From Paenibacillus silviterrae (GTDB taxonomy: Bacteria; Bacillota; Bacilli; Paenibacillales; NBRC-103111), in contig NZ_JASKUT010000001.1 in the NCBI RefSeq assembly GCF_030167925.1, forward strand, positions 2,170,001 to 2,234,000: DNA of 64,000 bases. Direction: 5' to 3'. The translations under genes were made by a program, and so were the position numbers. Shown here piece by piece: positions 33,818 through 41,062 of the stretch (position 1 is its first letter; each line of letters opens with the position of its first letter). The notes beneath the pieces are model-generated. The model did not search any database. It saw only the letters and a program-made list of their open reading frames with translations, and was not told where the DNA came from.

Positions 33818-35548
33818 TTATTGCTGCAAAGTTTTGACAAAACGCTTCGCTTCCCCATCCGGAGTTTCAAAGGTTTCATAGAGCTTTACGGTGAGCGGAT
33901 ATTCTACTTGCTCTGTCCGAATATTGCTGATGTTAATCGTCTGCGTCCCGTCAATCAGCTTGTTCGGGCCGTTGAACGGAACCGTTTGGGAACCGAGTAC
34001 CCGTCCGAGGCTATCCTGCAGCTCAATTTTCAGCTTCGAAAATCCTTGATCCGTAACTACATCGTCCTCCGAGGTTAAGGAGAGATTCATTCTCAGCTTA
34101 TAAGAATAGGACAGCGCTTGACCGGCATTCGTATATGCGCCTAAGAACCAGTCATGCAGCTTCACGCTGTACGGATAGAACATCATGACGTCGCTGTCGT
34201 TTGTAGTCGTAATGCCGGTTTTCACCGCGGCAATCGTAGTTTTGTAAGGCGCCGCCGTCACCGCATCGAGCAAATGAATACCGAGCTGTTCGCTATGCTC
34301 CGACTTCGGAAGGGCAAATGCATAACTGACGACATGGCTTAGTCTCGGCATGAGATTGGCCGGAGCCGTTGTTTGCCTTGAACCGGCATACCGGGCTCCG
34401 TCTCCGCCGGAGATCTCTGCCTGGAATACCGGCAGCGGGATCGTCCGATCGCTAAGGTTGGTCAGCTTGAACTTAGCTACAACGGTTTGGTACCCATCGC
34501 CGTCGTTCTCGTGCCGCTGAAGGTCGACAAGCGAAACCTCCGTCTGCGCATCGATGATCCGGTTGAGCGGATCGAACGCAATGGGTGTCCGTGGCGCGTA
34601 ATCGGCAAGCGAGGCTCCCGCGGTCGCCCCTCCGGCAGGTGCCAGGACCTTCAGCCGGCCCGTGTCGAAGGAAAGCGGCTGAACCGCCTGTCCTTGCCGG
34701 GCAGCAGGGACAAAGACATCCGTTGTCATCAAGATGAGCCCGGACAGCTCGGTATCATTGTTGACGGGAATCGCGTAATGAATGTACTTCTTCTCGCCAG
34801 CCGCCAACGTAAGTACGCCTTGCTCCACTCGCTGTCCGGCAAAGATCTGCGCTTCCGCCTTCCCGTCCATACGGAAGCCGGGAATGGTTTCCGTCATGGA
34901 GGAAGGATTCTCTGCCAGCAGCGTAAGCAGCATGGAAGCCCCCTTCGCATCATTTACCTTGCTTAAGCTGACCGGCGTATACCGCAAGGGGGATAAGGAG
35001 GCAGGGATGCCAAAGGATGTCCCCCAATCGATGATTTGGGAATCATCCGTCAAATCCCCCACCGCAGCGTTCCATACACGACCGGTAACGGGTATGGTGA
35101 GAAGCGCGGTCTCTTTTTTCGGATACACAAAATCATCCACCTCGACGAAGGCCAGTTCGCTCACGGACAGGTTATCCGAACGCGAGATCGTCGCTGCATA
35201 AGTTACATCCGCCGTTGCTTTCGCTTGGATGGAAGGGTCATTCGCGCTGCTGGCCTTCAAGGTGTATACCGCCCCGTCCGAGGTCCGTAAACGCAATTCG
35301 TAATCGGGCACCCTTTTTTCCGTAATTTCGTCGTTATATAGCCTAACGATGACGCCAATCCGCGTCTCCTCGGACAGTTTGTTAATCGATATTCCTTTTA
35401 CCTCTGCTCTTACTGTGCCTGTTAAAGAATACGTGCTTACCGCCGAAACGGTAGAGCCTGCACCGGAGTCAGCCCATGCCGGGGCGTGGAAGGTTGCCGT
35501 TATTGCTATGGATAGGGCCAGTACGGCCGCCTGCTTGCCAAATTTCAT
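33818..35548 (-). CDS. Large secreted protein of unknown function
   Basis: 576 aa. A cleavable signal peptide (KFGKQAAVLALSIAITATFHAPAWADS) with an AWA-type site around residue 32 is followed by beta-rich repeats of about 130 residues, e.g. segments with LTLLAENPSSMTETIPGF and VVAKFKLTNLSDRTIPLPVFQ, suggesting several immunoglobulin-like folds. No membrane anchor or enzyme motif is seen. The ATG at 35548 lies 8 bases after GAGAGGAG. It is the last gene of the efflux operon, 67 bp after the transporter, so it may be an extracellular accessory of that pump. The family was not recognised. Confidence 0.75.
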   Translation of the reverse strand: MKFGKQAAVLALSIAITATFHAPAWADSGAGSTVSAVSTYSLTGTVRAEVKGISINKLSEETRIGVIVRLYNDEITEKRVPDYELRLRTSDGAVYTLKASSANDPSIQAKATADVTYAATISRSDNLSVSELAFVEVDDFVYPKKETALLTIPVTGRVWNAAVGDLTDDSQIIDWGTSFGIPASLSPLRYTPVSLSKVNDAKGASMLLTLLAENPSSMTETIPGFRMDGKAEAQIFAGQRVEQGVLTLAAGEKKYIHYAIPVNNDTELSGLILMTTDVFVPAARQGQAVQPLSFDTGRLKVLAPAGGATAGASLADYAPRTPIAFDPLNRIIDAQTEVSLVDLQRHENDGDGYQTVVAKFKLTNLSDRTIPLPVFQAEISGGDGARYAGSRQTTAPANLMPRLSHVVSYAFALPKSEHSEQLGIHLLDAVTAAPYKTTIAAVKTGITTTNDSDVMMFYPYSVKLHDWFLGAYTNAGQALSYSYKLRMNLSLTSEDDVVTDQGFSKLKIELQDSLGRVLGSQTVPFNGPNKLIDGTQTINISNIRTEQVEYPLTVKLYETFETPDGEAKRFVKTLQQ

Positions 35549-35615
35549 CTTGATGTCTCCTCTCATATCTAACCTTTCTCCTCTGTTATGAATCTATGTC
35601 CGATGCTTTGTTCCG

Positions 35616-37250
35616 CTACCCGGTAACCCCGACTTCCTGCTTCACAGGCGCAGGAGCTTTGAGCTCGTCTTTCGCCGGGACCAAATCTTCTTCCTGGAGC
35701 ACTTCAGGTGCCGCCTTCTTCCGATCACGTAACAGGAGCACGACGGGAATGCACAGAAACGCCGGAATCGCGGAAATAAAGAACGTATCCGCAATCGCAC
35801 GGGTCAGCGCCTCCCTTTGGATAAAGCCCATCAGGTAGGAAGTCGCCGCACCTGTTGCCGTCGCCATATCCACCGAGCCTTGATAAAGCGCCCCGGCGAT
35901 GGAGGATATCGTATCCTGCGCCACGGTGGAATCCGCCGGCACACTTTCGATAATGTGCTGCGTGTGAACGGTTTGGCGGCTGCCCATGATGGCGGTAAAT
36001 ATGGCGATCCCCATAGAGCCCGCTACCTGCCTGCAAACGTTGGACAGAGGCGAGGCATTGCCGATCTGCTCCTTCGGAATGCTCATCATTCCGGCGGTGG
36101 TGAGCGGCATCATACATAGACCGATGCCAATCGCCCGGATCGTCAGTAGGGATTCCGTCCAATAACGCGGCGTTTCGGTCGTCAGCATGTGAAAGTCTAC
36201 CGTAGTGATTCCAAGAATGAGGAGTCCGGCAATGCCTACGGATATACCGAACCGGTCAAACAATTTACCGCTGATCGCCATCATGATGGCCATGACGATC
36301 GACTGTGGCAGCAGCACCAGTCCCGTCTGCACGGCGGTCATGGACTGAACGTTCTGCAAATACAGCGGCGTCAAAAACATCCCGCCCAGCATCCCCATCT
36401 GCACCAGACTGGATGCAATGACACTAACCGTAAAGCGAACATTCTTGAAGATCCGGATATCCATTACCGGCTGCTTAACGCCAAGCTCAACCCAAACAAG
36501 AAGCAGCAGGCTGGCGGCAGACACGAATAACAGACTGGCGATGAACGGTGAGGTCCAGCCCTCCGACTGCCCTTTACTCAAGGCGAGCAGAAGCGAACCG
36601 AAGAACGTAATGGAAAATAGCGAGCCCAGCGTATCGAATTTCAGCCCCTGCTGCCTGGCGGATTCCTGAAGCAGGATTCTGCCCATGATCACAGCGAAAA
36701 TACCGATCGGTACATTAATAAAGAAAAGCCAGCGCCAGCTGTAGTACTGGATCATGTAACCGCCCAGCGTCGGTCCGAGAGCCGGAGCAACCATCGCGGC
36801 CACACCCCATAAACCGATAGCGGTCCCCGTCTTCTCCCGCGGAAACGTCGAATATATAATCGACATGCCGATCGGCATAATAAATCCGCCGGCCAACCCC
36901 TGAATAATCCGAAACAAGATTAAGGAAAAATCACTCCATGCCATTCCGCATAGGGCCGACCCGACGGTAAAGCCCGCTACGGAGTAAAGAAAAACGGTTT
37001 TATTGCCGAAACGCGCCCCCAAATAGCCGCTCATAGGAATCACAACGGCGGAGGATAACATAAAGCCGGTAATTACCCATTGGATGGTCTGAACATCGGA
37101 GCCGAATACGGCAACGAATTTCGTAAGAGCTACGTTCATCAAGCTGCTGTTGAGGACGGAAACAAACGTCCCGAGGACAATGGCGATCAGCCCCAGCCAC
37201 ATTCCCTTGTCGGAAGCTTCATTGGCCGGACGAACTGCGGATTCGGTCAT
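35616..37250 (-). CDS. DHA2-family (EmrB/QacA) multidrug efflux transporter
   Basis: 544 aa with about 14 predicted helices. Motifs: SSLMNVALTKF (helix 1), GYLGARFGNKTVFLYS (motif A) and GLWGVAAMVAPALGPTLGG (motif C of drug exporters), with long C-terminal helices. The ATG at 37250 (MTESAV) has GGAGG 7 bases upstream; the frame open to 37364 overlaps the adaptor gene. It should export drugs or lipophilic compounds using the proton gradient, together with the adaptor proteins encoded immediately upstream. Confidence 0.92.
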   Translation of the reverse strand: MTESAVRPANEASDKGMWLGLIAIVLGTFVSVLNSSLMNVALTKFVAVFGSDVQTIQWVITGFMLSSAVVIPMSGYLGARFGNKTVFLYSVAGFTVGSALCGMAWSDFSLILFRIIQGLAGGFIMPIGMSIIYSTFPREKTGTAIGLWGVAAMVAPALGPTLGGYMIQYYSWRWLFFINVPIGIFAVIMGRILLQESARQQGLKFDTLGSLFSITFFGSLLLALSKGQSEGWTSPFIASLLFVSAASLLLLVWVELGVKQPVMDIRIFKNVRFTVSVIASSLVQMGMLGGMFLTPLYLQNVQSMTAVQTGLVLLPQSIVMAIMMAISGKLFDRFGISVGIAGLLILGITTVDFHMLTTETPRYWTESLLTIRAIGIGLCMMPLTTAGMMSIPKEQIGNASPLSNVCRQVAGSMGIAIFTAIMGSRQTVHTQHIIESVPADSTVAQDTISSIAGALYQGSVDMATATGAATSYLMGFIQREALTRAIADTFFISAIPAFLCIPVVLLLRDRKKAAPEVLQEEDLVPAKDELKAPAPVKQEVGVTG

Positions 37251-37261
37251 ACGAAGACCTC

Positions 37262-38590
37262 CTATTCCGTTCTCAAGGCTGCGCCGTCCGACGTGGCGGG
37301 ATCCGGATTCACAACAATTTCTTGTCCGGCAGCCAGATGGGCACCTGCCTCCGCGTATACCCAATCCTTGCCTTTTTCCGTGGTCTTCACTTCTACAAGA
37401 CGAGCGGTCTTGTTATCGGAACGCACGACGTACTCCTTGCCGTCCTTCTTGATAATCGCAGACGCAGGCACCTCCAGCTTGGCAGCGGAAGCGTCCTGAG
37501 TATACACCTCGGCGACCATTCCTCCGAACAATTTCCCCTCCTTATTGTCTACGGTCACTTTTACCGGGAAGGTATTGCTGTTGGCATTGGATACCGGGCT
37601 AACGAAAGTGATGGTTCCGTTGAACACAGTATCCACGACATTCGGCACTTTGACCTGAACCGGCGTCCCCGTCTTCACCTGTCCGATTTGGGTATCCGCT
37701 ACGCTCAGCTCGATTTGCACCTGCTTCATATTCACAATGGATAACAGGGGTGTTCCCGGCTGGGCCATCTCGCCCGGCTGGATGCCGCGCTTCACAACCA
37801 TGCCGTCCGATGGCGCCGTGATCGAAGCGTTATTCAGTGAGCTGTTTGCCAGCTCCAGTACGGAGGTCAACCGGTCTACCTCGGCTTGCATCGCTTTTAA
37901 CGTATTTTCCGTTGCCCCTTCGCGAGCCAGCTGCAGCTTGGAGCGCGCGGCATCCTCTTGGGCTCCCGCCGCTTTAGCCGCCGCCTGGGCCTGCACGTAG
38001 CTCGTTCTTGCCTTTTCATAATTTAAAGTGCCCTGCTCCAGCACTTCTTTCGTTACCGACGAGTTGCTGTCATATTGGTTACGCAGCTGATTGTAGGTCT
38101 TCGTCGCCAGGTCGAATCCGGCCTTCGCCTGCTCCACAACCGCCTGAGCCTGCTCATATCCGCCTTCCGCAGCTCGAAGCGCGCTTTCTGCCGCCTGCAG
38201 CTCCTGGGACCGCGTACCGTTTCGCGCGTCATCCAATTTCGCTTGAGCTGCAATAACCGCCGATTCCGCCTGCTTGACCTGCTGCAGCAAGTCGGAGGTT
38301 TCCAATTGAATCAGGATGTCGCCCTTCTTCACCTCGGCGCCTTCCTGAGCGAGCACCTCCGACACCTTCCCCGCAATTTTGCTCACGATTTTGACTTCTT
38401 GATCGGGGGCGATTTTGCCGCCGTAGCCTGAAGCCATTGCCGCTCCGAGCTTCATCAGTCTAACGGGGGCTTGTGCGGCTGAGGCTGTATCAGCCTTCAA
38501 ATTGCCCGTCGTATTGCAGCCGGTTACCGCCCCGGCCAAGGAAAGCGCCAGTACGGCGGGAAGCCAAATTTTACCTGATGGTTTATTCAT
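37262..38590 (-). CDS. Lipoprotein membrane-fusion (RND-type adaptor) protein
   Basis: 442 aa. The signal peptide ends in a lipobox (GAVTGC, Cys 25). A biotinyl-lipoyl-like domain (KIVSKIAGKVSEVLAQEGAEVKKGDILIQLE) flanks a long coiled coil (about residues 110-240, rich in Ala/Glu/Gln), then the second lipoyl half (NASITAPSDGMVVKRGIQPGEMAQPG) and a beta-barrel. It has the MacA/AcrA-type layout rather than that of EmrA. GAGGAG stands 10 bases before the ATG. It is the second of two adaptors in this operon. Confidence 0.88.
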   Translation of the reverse strand: MNKPSGKIWLPAVLALSLAGAVTGCNTTGNLKADTASAAQAPVRLMKLGAAMASGYGGKIAPDQEVKIVSKIAGKVSEVLAQEGAEVKKGDILIQLETSDLLQQVKQAESAVIAAQAKLDDARNGTRSQELQAAESALRAAEGGYEQAQAVVEQAKAGFDLATKTYNQLRNQYDSNSSVTKEVLEQGTLNYEKARTSYVQAQAAAKAAGAQEDAARSKLQLAREGATENTLKAMQAEVDRLTSVLELANSSLNNASITAPSDGMVVKRGIQPGEMAQPGTPLLSIVNMKQVQIELSVADTQIGQVKTGTPVQVKVPNVVDTVFNGTITFVSPVSNANSNTFPVKVTVDNKEGKLFGGMVAEVYTQDASAAKLEVPASAIIKKDGKEYVVRSDNKTARLVEVKTTEKGKDWVYAEAGAHLAAGQEIVVNPDPATSDGAALRTE

Positions 38591-38603
38591 GTTCAGCTCT
38601 CCT

Positions 38604-39272
38604 CTACTTTGCACCATTACTCTTTAGGTGAATTTTAATGGTGGTGCTCATCCCCGGTGCCAGCTCCAGACCGAGCTGATCGTCGATCTCAATCTTAATC
38701 GGTATACGCTGGGTAACCTTAGTGAAATTTCCACTCGTATTCATGGATGGAAGCAAGGAGAAGGTCGACGCCGTCGCCTTACTTACCTCCTTCACCGTTC
38801 CTGTTAAAGTAGCATTAGCGAAGGTGTCCACATGAATATCTACCTTTTGCCCCGGATGTATCCGGTGAATATCGGTTTCTTCAATATTGGCTGATATGTA
38901 TAATTTGCTGTTGTCCACCACCATCGCTACCGTTTGCCCAGGTGATGCGACCTCGCCCGGCTTCACCATCGTTTTAATTACCGTTCCTTCGATCGGAGAC
39001 CGAAGCATCGCCTGATCCAGGTTACTGGTGGATAAATTGTTGCTGTCCTGCGAGCCAATGATCTGATTGGACAGCACTTGGTCGCCTTCCTTCACCTGAA
39101 GAGAAGTCACTTTGCCGGTAATTCGAGGCATCACGCGATACACATCTCCCGCCAGACGGGAATCCTCCGTCGATATGAAATTCTCCCCCTCATACCAGAA
39201 GTAACCGCCGATTCCTCCGCCACCAACGACAATGGCAGCTAAAATGATATACAGAGTCAATTTTCTCTTCAT
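38604..39272 (-). CDS. HlyD/EmrA-like membrane-fusion protein
   Basis: 222 aa. One N-terminal helix (about residues 5-25) is followed by a lipoyl-like domain split by only a short linker (YRVMPRITGKVTSLQVKEGDQV; MLRSPIEGTVIKTMVKPGEV) and a beta-barrel (ISANIEETDIHRIHPGQKVDI). The long coiled-coil hairpin of classical EmrA is missing, so it is a compact version. AAGGAG stands 8 bases before the ATG. It is the first gene of the operon; 13 bp separate it from the lipoprotein adaptor. Confidence 0.88.
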   Translation of the reverse strand: MKRKLTLYIILAAIVVGGGGIGGYFWYEGENFISTEDSRLAGDVYRVMPRITGKVTSLQVKEGDQVLSNQIIGSQDSNNLSTSNLDQAMLRSPIEGTVIKTMVKPGEVASPGQTVAMVVDNSKLYISANIEETDIHRIHPGQKVDIHVDTFANATLTGTVKEVSKATASTFSLLPSMNTSGNFTKVTQRIPIKIEIDDQLGLELAPGMSTTIKIHLKSNGAK

Positions 39273-39422
39273 CCTGTTTACTCCTTATCCCTACAATTTA
39301 GGCTGTCGTACTTCAGTGCAGAATTCAGACAAACTTTTTCTTGCGCGTTTTTCTTCTTTCCTGGTCCTCCTTATTGAGTTTCAATTGATTTTATTTCGCC
39401 AAGGTAAATTTTATACTATTTG

Positions 39423-39443
39423 ATATTTCGCCTTGCGAAATAT
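39423..39443. promoter_or_regulatory. Palindromic operator upstream of efflux operon
   Basis: ATATTTCG-CCTTG-CGAAATAT: 8-bp perfect arms around 5 bp. A related half-site (ATTTCGCCAAGG) lies about 30 bp closer to the operon. A possible -10 (TATAAA on the minus strand) is just downstream. The size and place fit a MarR site. The rest of 39273-39650 shows no convincing gene. Confidence 0.5.
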
Positions 39444-39646
39444 TTACGTTTGAAATATAGCACACATTTCTTTTAAAAGAAATCCTTAGAAATCGGTAGA
39501 AAACACGACAACAGCCAATTTTAAACAAAAAAACGCAAATAATGTGCTGATCTCTTTTGAATACTGGGCTATCCTCTTGAATCGAAGCGAAATAGGGTGC
39601 TTCACCCGAAACCTCAGTGGAAAATGAAATGCAGGGCAGGCAGCAG

Positions 39647-39671
39647 AAAAAGACACCTCTTTCGAGGTGTC
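39647..39671 (-). terminator. Terminator of nir operon
   Basis: GACACCTC / GAGGTGTC 8-bp stem with TTTC loop, then TTTTTC on the minus strand. Confidence 0.8.
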
Positions 39672-39704
39672 CCCACAGGACGTGCTTGGATGAATCGAAG
39701 GATG

Positions 39705-39803
39705 TTACCAGGAACACCACTGTGCTTCGTTCGGAGATTCCGTTACTTCCCAATTCAGAAGTACCGCTATAAATAATGGAATTGTCAGGATGAATTGTAT
39801 CAT
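39705..39803 (-). CDS. 32-aa membrane peptide at end of nir operon
   Basis: ATG at 39803 lies 8 bases after GGGAG and encodes MIQFILTIPLFIAVLLNWEV followed by TESPNEAQWCSW and TAA. One hydrophobic helix precedes a short polar tail. It starts 37 bp after the nirC stop, ends just before the operon terminator, and runs in the same direction. An in-frame ATG at 39827 would add 8 residues. Family not recognised; it may accompany the nitrite channel (inference). Confidence 0.55.
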   Translation of the reverse strand: MIQFILTIPLFIAVLLNWEVTESPNEAQWCSW

Positions 39804-39839
39804 GTTCAACACTCCCGTCCGTTTCATAGTAGTGATCCT

Positions 39840-40658
39840 CTAGGCAGCTTTGGAACGCTGCTTCGCAAGAGTCCGATCTCCCTTGGCATGCGTTATATAA
39901 AGCAGAATTCCTGTAAACAGAATCCCGCCGACAAAATTACCGAGCAGCACGGGAAGCTGATTCCATAACCACCAGCCGCTAACGGTTACATGAGCCCCAT
40001 ACATCATACCCGCAGGAATCACAAACATGTTAACGACAGCATGCTCGAAGCCTTGTGCAAAAAAGGTCAGGATCGGCAGCCACATCGCTGCTATTTTCCC
40101 TGTAGTTGAGCTTGACGTCATGGCCATAACAACCCCAAGCGTTACCATCCAGTTGCAAAGGACCGCTTTGGCAAACACGGCAATCATGCCGTCAAAACCG
40201 AGACTTGAGTAACCGTTTGTTTTCGTTTCCGCCGCTTTCACAATATAGGTAATGACGGCATGCTCCGAATGACCGAAATTCGTAGCCGCCGCATAGAACA
40301 AAGCTGCATACACGAGTGATCCGGCCAAATGGCCGACAATAGTCCAGCCGAAATTTTTTAACATCCCGCCTACGGTCGCCCGTTTCTCTAGTACTGCCAA
40401 GGGAGCGAGTGCGAAGGAGCCGGTAACCAGCTCCAGCCCCAGTAGAACGATGATGACAAACCCGACGGGGAAAACGAGAGAGCCTATGATGCCGAGCCCT
40501 GTTTGAATCGTAGCCGTAAAAGCTAGCGTCGTTGCAAAGGATAAGATGGCTCCGCCCAAAAATCCCCGGATCAATAAATCCTTCACGGAAAGCTTGGTTT
40601 TGCCGGCGCCGACCTGCACCATTTGCTCAAGCACTTCCTGAGGCTTCACATAATTCAC
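39840..40658 (-). CDS. nirC: Formate/nitrite transporter, NirC-like
   Basis: 272 aa with six predicted helices. FNT-family motifs: GGAILSFATTLAFTATIQTG, LVTGSFALAPLAVLEKR and FEHAVVNMFVIPAGM with the conserved central His of the pore. The start is GTG at 40658 behind AGGAGGG. In the same operon as nirB/nirD, it should carry nitrite in for assimilation. Specificity for nitrite over formate is inferred from context. Confidence 0.88.
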   Translation of the reverse strand: MNYVKPQEVLEQMVQVGAGKTKLSVKDLLIRGFLGGAILSFATTLAFTATIQTGLGIIGSLVFPVGFVIIVLLGLELVTGSFALAPLAVLEKRATVGGMLKNFGWTIVGHLAGSLVYAALFYAAATNFGHSEHAVITYIVKAAETKTNGYSSLGFDGMIAVFAKAVLCNWMVTLGVVMAMTSSSTTGKIAAMWLPILTFFAQGFEHAVVNMFVIPAGMMYGAHVTVSGWWLWNQLPVLLGNFVGGILFTGILLYITHAKGDRTLAKQRSKAA

Positions 40659-40685
40659 GGATGCACCCTCCTAACACTCTACTCA

Positions 40686-41024
40686 CTAGGAAGCGATGTT
40701 CGCCCCTACCTTCGTCGTATATAGCACGATATTCCCCGTTGCTTCTTCAACCTCGACACGATATGAATTGACGCAGCCTTCATCCGGCGCTTGGACAAGA
40801 CCGTCGTTCAAGTTGATTTTCCAGTCGTGCAGCGGACAGTACACGTGATGATCACATATGATACCTTCCGACAATTTGCCGTTCTTGTGCGGACACAGGT
40901 TTTCAATCGCCCGCAATTCCCCGCCCGTTAATTTAAAAATGGCAATTTCCTTATCCTCAATATAGACGACGCGGGCTCTTCTTTCTTCGATCTCACTTAG
41001 ATGTCCAATGACATAACGATTCAT
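40686..41024 (-). CDS. nirD: Nitrite reductase (NADH) small subunit
   Basis: 112 aa. A Rieske-type fold with the Cys-His pairs CPHKNG and CPLHDW that in true Rieske proteins bind a [2Fe-2S] cluster. The ATG at 41024 follows GGGGGGA. It associates with NirB to reduce nitrite to ammonia with NADH in the cytoplasm. It lies between nirB and nirC; the spacing is short enough for one mRNA. Confidence 0.9.
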   Translation of the reverse strand: MNRYVIGHLSEIEERRARVVYIEDKEIAIFKLTGGELRAIENLCPHKNGKLSEGIICDHHVYCPLHDWKINLNDGLVQAPDEGCVNSYRVEVEEATGNIVLYTTKVGANIAS

Positions 41025-41062
41025 ACCGGTTCCCCCCAACGAAAAGATTCATTATACTCGGA

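Noticed and set aside
39391..39753. 120-codon frame on the minus strand in the gap before the efflux operon
   Set aside because: It runs through the nir terminator and the efflux promoter region, is Cys/Phe-rich without a family match and lacks a ribosome site.
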